This document shows, one piece after another, positions 26,155-35,046 of a stretch of DNA of 64,000 nucleotides. The first letter of the stretch is position 1. Each line of letters starts with the position of its first letter. The notes under the pieces were generated by a model. The model did no database searches, had not been told where the DNA came from, and saw only the letters and a program-made list of their open reading frames with translations. The stretch covers positions 124,001 to 188,000 of the forward strand of contig NZ_AWGC01000013.1 of assembly GCF_000495835.1 (NCBI RefSeq), read 5' to 3'. The position numbers were made by a program, and so were the translations under genes. The stretch comes from Asticcacaulis sp. AC402 (lineage in GTDB: Bacteria; Pseudomonadota; Alphaproteobacteria; Caulobacterales; Caulobacteraceae).

Positions 26155-26922
26155 ATGGCTGTAGCAGAAGACGTCATCACCACAGCGCCCAAGCCGGTGG
26201 CGGGCGGCGGTATCGTCGTCGAAGGCATCGGCAAGACCTACAAGGACCGCGCCGTCGTCAAGAGCGTGTCGCTAAAGCTGGGTCGTGGTGAAGTGGTCGG
26301 TCTGCTGGGGCCTAATGGCGCCGGCAAGACAACCTGCTTTTACATGATTACAGGCCTGATCGAGGCCGACTACGGCACCATCGTGCTGGATGGCCAGGAC
26401 ATTACGCGCCAGCCGATGTATCAGCGCGCCCGCATGGGGATCGGCTATCTGCCCCAGGAGGCCTCGATCTTCCGTGGCATGTCGGTCGAGCAGAACCTGC
26501 TGGCGGTGCTGGAGTTGAACGAAAAGAACCCGGCCAAGGTCCAGGAGGACGCGACGAAGCTCCTCGAGGACCTGCGCATTACCCATATCCGCCAATCGCC
26601 GGCGACAGCCCTGTCGGGCGGTGAGCGCCGCCGTGTCGAAATCGCCCGCGCTCTGGCCGGTAAGCCGTCCTTCATGCTGCTGGACGAGCCGTTCGCGGGT
26701 ATCGACCCGCTGGCTATCTCGGACATCCGCGAGGTCATCATCTATCTGAAAAGCCGCGGCATCGGAATTTTGATCACAGACCACAATGTCCGCGAAACGC
26801 TTGAGATTGTCGACCGCGCGTCGATCATCCACTCGGGCGAGGTGCTGTTCGAAGGCACCGCTTCTCAGATCACCCACGATCCGGAAGTCAAGCGGGTTTA
26901 TCTGGGCGACTCGTTCAACTGA
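26155..26922 (+). CDS. lptB: LPS export ABC transporter ATP-binding protein LptB
   Basis: A 255-residue ABC ATPase that powers LPS extraction from the inner membrane with LptF and LptG. Walker A GPNGAGKTT, the Q-loop in YLPQEASIFRGMSVEQNL, signature LSGGERRRVEIARALA, Walker B FMLLDEPFAGIDP and the switch His in LITDHNVRETL are all present. The ATG at 26155 is chosen, four bases after the lptA stop; a longer frame would begin inside lptA. The N-terminal extension of about 17 residues is a little longer than in enterobacteria. Confidence 0.96.
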   Translation: MAVAEDVITTAPKPVAGGGIVVEGIGKTYKDRAVVKSVSLKLGRGEVVGLLGPNGAGKTTCFYMITGLIEADYGTIVLDGQDITRQPMYQRARMGIGYLPQEASIFRGMSVEQNLLAVLELNEKNPAKVQEDATKLLEDLRITHIRQSPATALSGGERRRVEIARALAGKPSFMLLDEPFAGIDPLAISDIREVIIYLKSRGIGILITDHNVRETLEIVDRASIIHSGEVLFEGTASQITHDPEVKRVYLGDSFN

Positions 26923-27242
26923 ACCTACTGAACCTATTGAAGGTTCGGACCACGAACAGACTCGAACTTCCGGGCCTGCCTGCGAGTTTGCAGCGAAGCC
27001 GGCGCAAACGAGACCTCCTTCGCGACGGTTTTTTGAAATCCTGAAGTTCGTGTCGTTCGTGGTAAAAATTCTTTCTTCCCAACATCAGACCCCATTTATC
27101 CACAGGGCATTTTTTGCCGCATTAACCTTTTCCAAGCAGTTACTCCCGCACTCTGCGCTCCATGTTGTTTTGCGCCCGTCAGTGGGCCGCCGTGGCAAAA
27201 ATTGTCTGCGGATAAAAGAAATAGTGACGAATTTCGCGCAGT
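26923..27242. other. Intergenic stretch upstream of rpoN
   Basis: About 320 bases without a gene. It holds a small hairpin GAACCT-ATTGA-AGGTTC at 26930-26946 after lptB, and a segment CTTCGTGTCGTTCGTGG-like at 27044-27062 followed by TAAAAATTCTTTCTTCC, a phrase I recall from many unrelated bacterial intergenic regions. The rest is AT-rich towards rpoN and probably contains its promoter, but no clear -35/-10 pair was found. Confidence 0.4.
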
Positions 27243-27272
27243 ATGGCGCGAAAATCGGATCAGGTCTTACGT

Positions 27273-28790
27273 ATGGCGCTCGGACAAAGGCTGGAACTCA
27301 AACAGGGGCAGGGGCTCGTCATCACGCCCCAGCTGCAGCAGGCTATCAAGCTGCTGCAGTTGTCCAACCTTGAGCTGGAAGCCGTCATCGAAGCCGAGCT
27401 GGAACGAAACCCTTTGCTCCAGCGCGACGACGCCGACCCCATCGGCGACAATAGCGACGTCGACTCTCCTGTCGAAAGCCGCGAGGAACGCGGTGAACTG
27501 ACGCTCGGAGATGGCGACACAGCCGCAGCCAACAACGACATGGATGTGTCCCGCGACGACTCCTATGGTGACGATGAACCGGTGGTGCGTGAAAAAGAAA
27601 GTGCCATGGCGTCCGACTCCGACGGCCCGATGGTCGACTGGAGCAAGGCCGGCAAGGGTGGTTCAGGCTTCGATGGCGACGAGGATGGACTTGAACGGTC
27701 GCTAACGCGCGAAAAGACCCTGGCCGAACACCTTACCGACCAGGCGATGATCGCCCATTTCAGCGCACCGGAAATGGCCATAGCCCAGATTCTGATCGAT
27801 GCCGTCGACGACGCCGGCTATATGCGCACATCGCTTTACGAAATCGCTGACCGCCTGGGCTGCAGCCTTGTCCTGGTCGAGGCCGTCCTGCGCGCCTGCC
27901 AGGGCTTCGAACCGACCGGCATCATGGCGACCTCGGTACCGGAATGCCTGAAGCTGCAGCTGATCGAGCGCAACCGCTTCGATCCTGCCATGGCGGCGCT
28001 GATCGACAATCTGGAACTGCTGGCGAGACGCGACCTGTCAGCGTTGCGCAAAGTGTGCGGTGTCGATGACGAAGACCTGGCCGAAATGATTGCCGAGTTG
28101 AAGTCGCTGAATCCGCGTCCTGGTGCCCAGTTCGGCGTTGAAATGTCTCACACGGTGGTGCCCGACGTCTTCGTCCGGCCCGATCCGTCAGGTGGCTGGC
28201 GCATCGACCTCAACTCCGATACCCTGCCGCGCGTCCTGATTGACCAAAAGTACCATGCAAAAGTGGCAACTGGTGCTCGCTCGGACGCCGAGAAGTCTTA
28301 TCTGTCGGAATGCCTGAACCAGGCCAACTGGCTTATCAAGAGCCTGGATCAGCGTGCGCGCACCATCTTGAAGGTCTCGGCCGAGATCGTCCGCCAGCAG
28401 GACGCCTTCTTCGTCTACGGCGTCGAATATCTCAAGCCGTTGAACCTGAAGACGGTCGCCGAAGCCGTCGGCATGCACGAATCGACGATATCCCGCGTTA
28501 CTTCAAACAAATACATCGCCACGCCACGCGGGGTGTTCGAGTTGAAATTCTTCTTCACCTCATCGATTGCGTCGTCCGACGGAACAGCTGCCCACTCGGC
28601 CGAATCCGTCCGTCACAAGATAAAAACCCTGATCGACGCCGAAAAGACTTCAGGCGAAATTCTCAGCGACGACCGCATTGTCGAGTTACTGAAAGAGGCC
28701 GGCGTCGACATCGCCCGCCGCACCGTCGCCAAGTATCGCGAAGCCCTGCGCATTCCGTCATCTGTCGAACGTAAACGTTTGATAAAATAA
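27273..28790 (+). CDS. rpoN: RNA polymerase sigma-54 factor
   Basis: A 505-residue sigma-54 protein. Region I is the glutamine-rich N terminus (LELKQGQGLVITPQLQQA, LLQLSNLELEAVIEAELERNPLLQ), followed by an acidic region II, the core-binding region III and the DNA-binding end: VAEAVGMHESTISRVTSNKY is the helix-turn-helix and ARRTVAKYREALRIPSS is the RpoN box. The start could be ATG 27243 or 27273; the second matches the usual MALxQRLxLxQ beginning. In Caulobacter sigma-54 is needed for stalk and flagellar genes. It lies between lptB and hpf. Confidence 0.96.
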   Translation: MALGQRLELKQGQGLVITPQLQQAIKLLQLSNLELEAVIEAELERNPLLQRDDADPIGDNSDVDSPVESREERGELTLGDGDTAAANNDMDVSRDDSYGDDEPVVREKESAMASDSDGPMVDWSKAGKGGSGFDGDEDGLERSLTREKTLAEHLTDQAMIAHFSAPEMAIAQILIDAVDDAGYMRTSLYEIADRLGCSLVLVEAVLRACQGFEPTGIMATSVPECLKLQLIERNRFDPAMAALIDNLELLARRDLSALRKVCGVDDEDLAEMIAELKSLNPRPGAQFGVEMSHTVVPDVFVRPDPSGGWRIDLNSDTLPRVLIDQKYHAKVATGARSDAEKSYLSECLNQANWLIKSLDQRARTILKVSAEIVRQQDAFFVYGVEYLKPLNLKTVAEAVGMHESTISRVTSNKYIATPRGVFELKFFFTSSIASSDGTAAHSAESVRHKIKTLIDAEKTSGEILSDDRIVELLKEAGVDIARRTVAKYREALRIPSSVERKRLIK

Positions 28791-28830
28791 GGCATTTCGC
28801 AGGCACTCTTTACACAGTTAAGTGACTTTT

Positions 28831-28870
28831 CACCGGCCCAGAAGAGCGTACAGTTTCTTCAGGGCCGGTG
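28831..28870. repeat. 9-bp inverted repeat upstream of hpf
   Basis: CACCGGCCC (28831-28839) and GGGCCGGTG (28862-28870) are perfect inverted repeats 22 bases apart, between rpoN and hpf. No T-run follows, so it is not a typical terminator; it could form a leader structure. Confidence 0.6.
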
Positions 28871-28939
28871 GGTCCAATCCGGCGTTGGTAATGCAGCCCA
28901 CGCATGGGTTCTTTTTTGAGAACGGAGCGACATATCGCT

Positions 28940-29557
28940 ATGCATATTCAAGTAAGCGGAAAACAGTGTGAAGTCGGTGACGCCCTGCGTCAGCGAATCG
29001 AAACGGAACTGGCCCAGGGAATCGAAAAGTACTTCGACCGCGGCGGCGCGGCCGATGTGACCATTTCCAAACAGGGTCACATGTTCAGGGTGGATTGCCA
29101 TGTCCGCCTGGCTTCAGGGCAGGCCCTGGTATCCCATGCCTTTGGAGGGGATGCGCACTCGGCCTTTAACGGCACGCTCGACAATATCGAAAAACGTGTG
29201 CGACGATACAAGGGCAAGCTTAAGCAACACCACTTCGGCACCCCGCAAAAGGAAGAAACGGCCAATGTGACCGTACTACGTGCGGTCGACCTGACTGGTG
29301 AAGACGTCGATGGCGCCGATATTGATGACGGCATGGATCACAGCACGCCGCACCACTCGATGATCATCGCAGAAACAGAGGCGCCCTTGCGCACCATGAC
29401 AGTGTCGGCAGCCGTCGCGGAAATGGAACTCAGCAACTATCCGGCCATGATGTTCCGCAATGCCGGCCATGGCGGCTTGTCGATGATCTATCGCAGACCT
29501 GACGGCAATATCGGCTGGGTTGATCCCGAACGCACCAATGTTCGCAAGGCGTCCTGA
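28940..29557 (+). CDS. hpf: Ribosome hibernation-promoting factor, long form
   Basis: A 205-residue long HPF that binds the decoding region and drives 100S ribosome dimers in stationary phase. The N-terminal S30AE domain covers about residues 1-100 (MHIQVSGKQCEVGDALRQ, NTLDNIEKRVRRYKGKLK-like end) and the C-terminal dimerisation domain is near residues 150-200 (YPAMMFRNAGHGGLSMIYRR, NIGWVDPE). ATG 28940 is chosen because it begins the S30AE domain; upstream start codons add unrelated residues. The rpoN-hpf-ptsN order is standard. Confidence 0.95.
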   Translation: MHIQVSGKQCEVGDALRQRIETELAQGIEKYFDRGGAADVTISKQGHMFRVDCHVRLASGQALVSHAFGGDAHSAFNGTLDNIEKRVRRYKGKLKQHHFGTPQKEETANVTVLRAVDLTGEDVDGADIDDGMDHSTPHHSMIIAETEAPLRTMTVSAAVAEMELSNYPAMMFRNAGHGGLSMIYRRPDGNIGWVDPERTNVRKAS

Positions 29558-29625
29558 GTTTGTTCTAACAGCCTGAGGGCGCGGGTTGACGCGCCCGGCT
29601 TGTCCCTCTATGTGAACGCGCGATC

Positions 29626-29648
29626 GTGCCGGTGGGGACCACCGGCAC
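29626..29648 (+). promoter_or_regulatory. Perfect hairpin ahead of ptsN
   Basis: GTGCCGGTGG-GGA-CCACCGGCAC is a 10-pair perfect stem with a 3-base loop ending 17 bases before the ptsN ATG. There is no T-run. It could limit or protect ptsN mRNA; function is not known. Confidence 0.5.
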
Positions 29649-29665
29649 CCGGCCACGGATGTCTT

Positions 29666-30130
29666 ATGTACCTCAATTCCCTGCTCGACAGACGCGCTAT
29701 CTTGGGCGCTGTCAGCGTAAACTCCAAGCGCCAGGCCCTGCAAATGATCGCCGATCTGGCGTCGCGGTTGCTCAATCAGGATTCTTGCGTCGTTCAACAC
29801 GCGCTGCTGGAACGCGAAAAGCAGGGTTCGACCGGTGTCGGTATGGGCGTAGCCGTGCCTCATGCAGCCCTGCCGGGCTTGGACCGCATGCATGGGATCT
29901 TTATCCGACTGGAATCGCCAGTGGCCTATGACGCTATCGACGATGCCCCAGTGGACCTGATCTTTGCACTGCTGGCGCCGGAAGACGCCGGTACGGAACA
30001 TCTGCGCGCCCTTGCGAAGGTATCCCGCCTCCTGCGTCAGAAGGACTTGCGCGAGCAACTGCGCCGGATCGAGAACGCCGATGCCATCTATGCCCTGCTC
30101 ACGGGCTACGCCGACAGCAACGCAGCATAA
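29666..30130 (+). CDS. ptsN: PTS IIA-like nitrogen-regulatory protein PtsN
   Basis: A 154-residue EIIA-Ntr protein of the nitrogen phosphotransferase system, which takes phosphate from NPr and regulates potassium, nitrogen and (p)ppGpp pathways. The phosphorylated His66 is in GVAVPHAALPGL, and LLEREKQGSTGVGMG is the standard stretch before it. ATG 29666 (MYLNSLLDRRAI) is chosen over one 22 codons upstream. It closes the rpoN-hpf-ptsN group. A repeat copy separates it from the convergent hsp20 gene. Confidence 0.95.
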   Translation: MYLNSLLDRRAILGAVSVNSKRQALQMIADLASRLLNQDSCVVQHALLEREKQGSTGVGMGVAVPHAALPGLDRMHGIFIRLESPVAYDAIDDAPVDLIFALLAPEDAGTEHLRALAKVSRLLRQKDLREQLRRIENADAIYALLTGYADSNAA

Positions 30131-30137
30131 TCGTTCC

Positions 30138-30207
30138 AGAGCGTGGTTTTGTTTTGTCGCGCACTTTTTCCGAAAAGTGCGTCACACTTTATCGGATTGC
30201 GCTCTAG
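30138..30207. repeat. Two-hairpin repeat, truncated copy 5
   Basis: Only AGAGCGTGGTTTT remains of hairpin A, joined to GTTTTGTCGCGC and an intact hairpin B (CCGAAAAGTG against CACTTTATCGGATTGCGCTCTAG). It fills the space between the convergent ptsN and hsp20; the terminal CTAG holds the hsp20 stop codon. Confidence 0.8.
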
Positions 30208-30620
30208 CCATTTACCTGGATCGGTATGCGCCGGACCTCATCGCTGGCCGGCGGGCGAACAAGGTCGATATGCAACAAACCATAGGCCAGGCTCGCCCTG
30301 GTGACCTCCCAGCCCTCCCCAAGCACAAAGGCGCGATTGAAGTTGCGCAGGCCGATGCCGCGGTGGAGGAATTCCCGCGACGCTTCGTCGCCGCGCTCTT
30401 TACCGGCCATAACGGTGAGATGGGCGCCCTTGACCTCGACGGCCAGCTGGTTGGCGGTAAAGCCCGCCACAGCGATACTGATCCGAATATCTGCCGGTCC
30501 CAGGGCTTCGACATTGTAGGGTGGATAGTTGTCATGACCGCGCCCGACTCGCTCGATCAGGGCGCGCATGTCGTCGAAGCCGAGCAGATAGGGGCTATCG
30601 AATATTATGGTACGCGTCAT
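30204..30620 (-). CDS. Small heat-shock protein, Hsp20/IbpA family
   Basis: A 138-residue alpha-crystallin-domain chaperone that holds unfolding proteins. The domain starts NYPPYNVEALGPADIRISIAVAGF near residue 30, includes LTVMAGKE and REFLHRGIGLRNFNRAFVL, and ends with the GLLHIDLVRP segment. The family C-terminal IxI motif appears as RIPIQVNG. The start at 30620 (MTRTIIFDSPYL) is chosen; an upstream ATG lies within a repeat. Repeat copies border it on both sides and one provides its TAG stop. Confidence 0.92.
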   Translation of the reverse strand: MTRTIIFDSPYLLGFDDMRALIERVGRGHDNYPPYNVEALGPADIRISIAVAGFTANQLAVEVKGAHLTVMAGKERGDEASREFLHRGIGLRNFNRAFVLGEGWEVTRASLAYGLLHIDLVRPPASDEVRRIPIQVNG

Positions 30621-30670
30621 GTCCACCCTTTCGCCACAAAGCCAGATATGGGAGGGCGTCGCGCGGCCGT

Positions 30671-30794
30671 CTAGAGCGCAATCCGACAAAGTGGGCTCCA
30701 CCGCACGGGCGTCCCCGTTTTCGGAAAAATTGCGCAACAAGCCAAAAAAACTTAGAGCGGGGTTTTGATTCCATCAAAACTTATCCCGCTCTAG
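30671..30794. repeat. Two-hairpin palindromic repeat, copy 6
   Basis: Hairpin B on the left (CTAGAGCGCAATCCGACAAAGTGG ... TTTTCGGAAAAATTGCGC, with an enlarged loop of about 20 bases) and hairpin A on the right (TTAGAGCGGGGTTTTGATTCC against ATCAAAACTTATCCCGCTCTAG). The right-hand CTAG contains the stop codon of the alpha/beta hydrolase gene. Confidence 0.85.
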
Positions 30795-31741
30795 CCCTGC
30801 GACTCCATAAAATCGCAGACGGCGGTGAACGCCTGAGGCTCGGTCAGTTGCGGGGCATGACCAACATAGTCAATATCGACGCGGGTGAAATGACGCGCTT
30901 GCACCGCCATGGCCTTGACCGCCGAGGCGTCCAGCACGTCGGAAAGCGCGCCACGCACCAGGAGAATTTTGCGATCCTGAGCCAGGCTGGCGTAGCAGGG
31001 ATCGAGGTCATGGTTGGCCGAAGCGGTCGTCAGACTACGGAAGGTTTCGGTAATGCGTGAATCGTAGGCCAGACGCAGCATGCCGTCCTTGCCCTTGATA
31101 AAGGCACGCCGCGCCAGTCTTAACCATTCCGCCTGGGTGTAGTTTGGGAAGGTCAGCTTGTTCTGTTCGGCGACGAAGACCGAAGCGTCATGCCAGTTGC
31201 GAAAGGCGACAGGCTTCATGGCAGCAAAGGCATTGAGCCGCGCCAGCCCCTTGGGCGACAACACCGGGCCAACATCGTTCAATACAGCCGACACCACGAG
31301 GTTTGGTCTCAGGGTCGACAGCACCATGGCGACCAGGCCGCCCATGGAAGAGCCGACAAATATGGCCCGGCCGATGCCAAGGGCGTCGCACAAACTCAGC
31401 ACGTCCTTGGCATAGGTCCAAAGATGATAGTTGGACGGATTGGCATCATATTCCGAAAGGCCGCGGCCACGCAGGTCCGGCACAATGACCCGGCGGTCGA
31501 GGCGTGAAATATAGGGCGCCACCTCTTCGAAATCCGCGGAATTGCGCGTCACCCCATGCAGACAGACGACCGGCAGACGCACGCGTCCGGCACTGGCAGC
31601 ATAGTCGCGGGCATAGAGGCGCAACCCATCCTCGGTGAACCACCACCGGTCGGCATAGGCCGGCGTCTTTCGCGTGACGGCGGCACGATCGCTCTGATCG
31701 GCACTCGCGGCCTCGTGGCTGAAGCTGACCGGCTGCTGCAT
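30791..31741 (-). CDS. Alpha/beta-fold hydrolase
   Basis: A 316-residue hydrolase. The oxyanion segment VVCLHGVTRNSADFEEVAPY is near residue 65, the nucleophile Ser in VGSSMGGLVAM near residue 140, and the final His in YVGHAPQLTEPQAF near the C terminus; VPDLRGRGLSEYD is also typical. Substrate unknown. The ATG at 31741 has AAGGA just upstream and is preferred over a TTG seven codons earlier. Its TAG stop is in the end of the repeat copy at 30671-30794. Confidence 0.88.
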   Translation of the reverse strand: MQQPVSFSHEAASADQSDRAAVTRKTPAYADRWWFTEDGLRLYARDYAASAGRVRLPVVCLHGVTRNSADFEEVAPYISRLDRRVIVPDLRGRGLSEYDANPSNYHLWTYAKDVLSLCDALGIGRAIFVGSSMGGLVAMVLSTLRPNLVVSAVLNDVGPVLSPKGLARLNAFAAMKPVAFRNWHDASVFVAEQNKLTFPNYTQAEWLRLARRAFIKGKDGMLRLAYDSRITETFRSLTTASANHDLDPCYASLAQDRKILLVRGALSDVLDASAVKAMAVQARHFTRVDIDYVGHAPQLTEPQAFTAVCDFMESQG

Positions 31742-31876
31742 GGTATCCTTGAGACGTATCAAGCGACTGCCTTGAAAACGTGGCGCGAAACCAGGAAATT
31801 AACCCTGTTCGCCGATTCCTCTACAACAAATCTGCCGGTTTGCGACAAAAAAGTGCACCTGCGAACAAGCCGCGCC

Positions 31877-33295
31877 CTAAACCCGCGAGATCAGGCGGTG
31901 CATCGGACGTTTGGCAGTACCCGGGACACGGTTCAGCTTTATCAACCCTTCGGGCTCGCCCCACAGATCGTAGGCATCGGCGCGCGTGACACGGGCTTTC
32001 GCATAGTCTCCGGCTTTCAGGCCCGTAAAGCCCTTCAGGAAGATATGGCCGTCAATTTCCGGCGCATCGCCGCGGGTACGCGCTACGGCGGTACCGTCAC
32101 TGCGGATCTCATCGACAAGGACATCTTCGATACGACCGACCTTAGCGACCAGCTTTTGCGCCGAAATACGCGAGGCAACGGCCATGAAGCGGGCCAGGCG
32201 GTCCTGCTTGACCTCTTCGGGGACATGGTCTGGCAGCAGTTTGGCTGGTGCGCCCTCGACGTTTTCGTAGGCAAAGGCGCCAACGCGATCAATTCGGGCG
32301 GCTTCCATCCAGTCGAGCAACAGGTTGAAATCGGCTTCGGTCTCACCGGGGAAGCCAACAACAAAAGTCGAGCGCAGGGTCAGATCGGGGCAAATCTCGC
32401 GCCAGGACTCGATGCGTTGCAGTGTCTTGTCCTGATTGCCGGGGCGTTTCATCGCCTTCAGGATCTTGGGGCTGGCGTGTTGGAAGGGAATGTCCAGATA
32501 GGGCAGGATCTTGCCGTCGGCCATGAGCGGCAGGACGGCGCTGACGTGCGGATAAGGGTAGACATAGTGCATGCGCACCCAGATACCGAGCTCGCCCAGG
32601 GCCCGCGACAGGTCTTCGAACGAAGCGGCCCAGTTTTGACCGCGCCATTGCGACTGGGCGTAGCGAATATCGAGGCCATAGGCGGAGGTGTCCTGGCTGA
32701 CAATCAGCAGCTCCTTGACGCCGGCTTTCGCCAGGGCTTCAGCTTCGCGCAAAACCTCGGCGATCGGACGCGAGGCCAGGTCGCCACGCAGGGTCGGGAT
32801 GATGCAAAAGGCACAGCGATGGTCGCAGCCTTCGGAGATTTTCAGGTAAGCGTAGTGTTTCGGCGTCAGGCGAACACCTTCGTCGGGAACCAGGCTTCGG
32901 AAAGGGTCAGGCCTGGGCGGGACGATGGTGTGGACCGCGTCCAAGACGGCATCATACTGGTGAGCGCCGGTAATGGCCGCGACATTGGGGAAGCGCGCCC
33001 GGATCATGGCTTCCTCACCGCCCAGGCAGCCGGTGACGACGACCTTGCCGTTCTCGGCCAGGGCCTCGCCGATGGCGTTGAGGCTTTCTTCCTTGGCCGA
33101 GTCGAGGAAGCCGCAGGTATTGACGACTATGACATCGGCGCCGGCATAGGAGGCCGAGGTGTCGTAGCCTTCGCCCTTGAGGCGGGTCAGTATCCGTTCA
33201 GAGTCGACCAGAGCCTTGGGACAGCCCAAAGACACGAAGCCGACCTTGGGCGCTTCGGATGTTTTGGGCACGGCGGGGGCTGCAGGTTCACGCAT
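31877..33295 (-). CDS. rimO: Ribosomal protein S12 methylthiotransferase RimO
   Basis: A 472-residue radical-SAM enzyme that adds a methylthio group to Asp89 (E. coli numbering) of ribosomal protein S12. The N-terminal UPF0004 domain shows [19 protein letters not shown] and [15 protein letters not shown] with its three cysteines, the radical-SAM cluster is CDHRCAFC near residue 168, and a TRAM domain closes the protein. [11 protein letters not shown] is a RimO rather than MiaB feature. The start at 33295 follows from [21 protein letters not shown] transaldolase gene is divergent. Confidence 0.95.
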   Translation of the reverse strand: MREPAAPAVPKTSEAPKVGFVSLGCPKALVDSERILTRLKGEGYDTSASYAGADVIVVNTCGFLDSAKEESLNAIGEALAENGKVVVTGCLGGEEAMIRARFPNVAAITGAHQYDAVLDAVHTIVPPRPDPFRSLVPDEGVRLTPKHYAYLKISEGCDHRCAFCIIPTLRGDLASRPIAEVLREAEALAKAGVKELLIVSQDTSAYGLDIRYAQSQWRGQNWAASFEDLSRALGELGIWVRMHYVYPYPHVSAVLPLMADGKILPYLDIPFQHASPKILKAMKRPGNQDKTLQRIESWREICPDLTLRSTFVVGFPGETEADFNLLLDWMEAARIDRVGAFAYENVEGAPAKLLPDHVPEEVKQDRLARFMAVASRISAQKLVAKVGRIEDVLVDEIRSDGTAVARTRGDAPEIDGHIFLKGFTGLKAGDYAKARVTRADAYDLWGEPEGLIKLNRVPGTAKRPMHRLISRV

Positions 33296-33395
33296 GAATA
33301 AAAGACTTGAATTGGGGGGGAGATCGCGATTTAAGCCGTCCTACTCGAAATTCAAGCCGGTTGAAAGCCCCGGCTCCGCCATCAAGGATATTCTC

Positions 33396-34049
33396 ATGCT
33401 GTTGTTTGCCGATACTGCCGACACGAAGCTGCTGACCGAACTGGCCGAAACCGGTCTGATTGACGGGTGCACGACCAATCCAACCCTGATCGCCAAGTCG
33501 GGCCGCAACATGGCCGAAGTCATCAAGGAAATCTGCGACATTATCGAAGGTCCGGTTTCGGCCGAGGTTGCGGCAATAGATGCGCCGACCATGATCAAGG
33601 AAGGCGAGAAGCTGGCCAAGATTGCGACCAACGTGGTGATCAAGGTGCCATTGACCCTGGAAGGGCTGAAGGCAACCAGGGAGCTGTCGTCGCAGGGACT
33701 GATGACCAATGTAACCCTGTGTTTCTCGGTCAACCAGGCGCTGCTGGCGGCCAAGGCGGGGGCGACCTTTGTGTCGCCGTTCGTAGGGCGTCTGGATGAC
33801 CAGGGTGCGGATGGCATGCAACTGATCCACGACATTCGCACGCTGTACGACAACTATGACTTCGACACAGACATTTTGGCGGCGTCCTTGCGAACTCCGG
33901 CCCATGTGCAGCAGGCGGCTTTGGCGGGTGCCGATTGTGCCACGCTGCCGGCGCAGACCTTCAAGGATATGTTCAGGCACCCGCTGACGGACAAAGGTCT
34001 GGAGACCTTCCTGGCGGATTGGGCAAAGACCGGCCAGTCGATCCTGTGA
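33396..34049 (+). CDS. fsa: Transaldolase of the fructose-6-phosphate aldolase type
   Basis: A 217-residue short transaldolase, half the length of the TalB type. [36 protein letters not shown] covers the N terminus (residues 1-36); the Schiff-base lysine is in [13 protein letters not shown] near residue 87. [16 protein letters not shown] is a further family segment. It either transfers dihydroxyacetone units in the pentose phosphate pathway or cleaves fructose-6-phosphate; sequence alone does not decide. The ATG at 33396 is preferred because the fold begins there. A strong terminator follows. Confidence 0.92.
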   Translation: MLLFADTADTKLLTELAETGLIDGCTTNPTLIAKSGRNMAEVIKEICDIIEGPVSAEVAAIDAPTMIKEGEKLAKIATNVVIKVPLTLEGLKATRELSSQGLMTNVTLCFSVNQALLAAKAGATFVSPFVGRLDDQGADGMQLIHDIRTLYDNYDFDTDILAASLRTPAHVQQAALAGADCATLPAQTFKDMFRHPLTDKGLETFLADWAKTGQSIL

Positions 34050-34055
34050 AACACC

Positions 34056-34096
34056 GGCGTTTGGGGCACGCGAACCCAAACGCCAATTGTTTTTTT
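34056..34096 (+). terminator. Rho-independent terminator after the transaldolase
   Basis: GGCGTTTGGG-GCACGCGAA-CCCAAACGCC is a perfect 10-pair stem followed by AATTGTTTTTTT. It separates the transaldolase from the lipid-phosphate operon that begins at 34123. Confidence 0.9.
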
Positions 34097-34122
34097 GCAC
34101 GGTGACGGGCAAACCAATATCC

Positions 34123-35046
34123 ATGCCGGCGGAACCTTTCTTCAACATCCTCATCAATGCCAAGTCCGGCACGGTCCTCAACATGGGCCAATCCGCCATC
34201 GAGAGCGCCATCGAGGCCAGTGCCATTGGGGTAGCCGAACTGTGTTTCAGCGAACCTGAGGATATGCAGGACCATCTCGAACGGCTCAGCAAAGACCAGA
34301 ACCCGCTGCTGATTGGCGGTGGTGACGGCACTATCCGTGAAACCGCCAAATACCTCTCAACACACAACAAGAAGCCGTTCGGCGTCCTGCCTTTCGGCAC
34401 AATGAACCTGCTGGCCCAGGACCTCGATATTACCACGCTTCAGACCGCCTTGAATGCCTATTCAGCCGGAATCCGTGAAGCAGATGTCGACGCCGGCTAT
34501 GTCAATGGCGAGATCTTCCTCTGCTGCGCCTCGGTCGGCACCATGCCCGAGGCCTCGCTCTTCCGGGAAGAAAACCGCGACCAGGGCAATCTGCTGCTGA
34601 TGCCGCGGATGTTCTGGTTCGTCTTCGAAAGCCTGGATCGGCACAAGCAGGAAAGAGTGGTGCTTCAGATCGACGGCAAAATGCATAAGTTCCGAACCCC
34701 GGCCGTGGTCATTTCCAACAATCGATTCAAAACCACCACCAAGCTCACCGAAAGCAATTTCAAGCGCGCCTCCCTGACCGGAGGACGCCTGGCCGCCTAC
34801 ATCCAGACCACCAAGACACGCCTGGCCCATCTGCGCTTTCTCGTCCGGCTGTTGATTGGTAACTGGAAGCAGGACCCCGACCTGGAAGAGCTCACCGGAC
34901 GCCACATCACCCTGTGGAGCAAGCATGGGAAGGACCTGGTGTCCATCGACGGCGAAGTCGAGGAAATGCGCACGCCGCTCGACTTTGTTATCAAGCCAAA
35001 GTCGATCAAGCTGCTGGTGCCGGCCGATCCCCCGGTGCAATCATGA
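34123..35046 (+). CDS. Diacylglycerol-kinase-domain lipid kinase
   Basis: A 307-residue protein with the DAGK/sphingosine-kinase catalytic domain. LLIGGGDGTIRETAKYL near residue 60 is the nucleotide-binding loop, followed by LPFGTMNLLAQDL (GTxNxLAxxL pattern). The substrate may be diacylglycerol, a ceramide or another lipid; bacterial ceramide kinases share the same domain. ATG 34123 (MPAEPFFNILIN) is chosen. Its stop overlaps the start of the PAP2 gene as ATGA, the first of two such links in this operon. Confidence 0.88.
   Translation: MPAEPFFNILINAKSGTVLNMGQSAIESAIEASAIGVAELCFSEPEDMQDHLERLSKDQNPLLIGGGDGTIRETAKYLSTHNKKPFGVLPFGTMNLLAQDLDITTLQTALNAYSAGIREADVDAGYVNGEIFLCCASVGTMPEASLFREENRDQGNLLLMPRMFWFVFESLDRHKQERVVLQIDGKMHKFRTPAVVISNNRFKTTTKLTESNFKRASLTGGRLAAYIQTTKTRLAHLRFLVRLLIGNWKQDPDLEELTGRHITLWSKHGKDLVSIDGEVEEMRTPLDFVIKPKSIKLLVPADPPVQS

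Noticed and set aside
31556-33301. A 581-codon plus-strand frame opposite rimO
   Set aside because: It mirrors the rimO codons; RimO has its complete radical-SAM and cluster-binding cysteines on the other strand.
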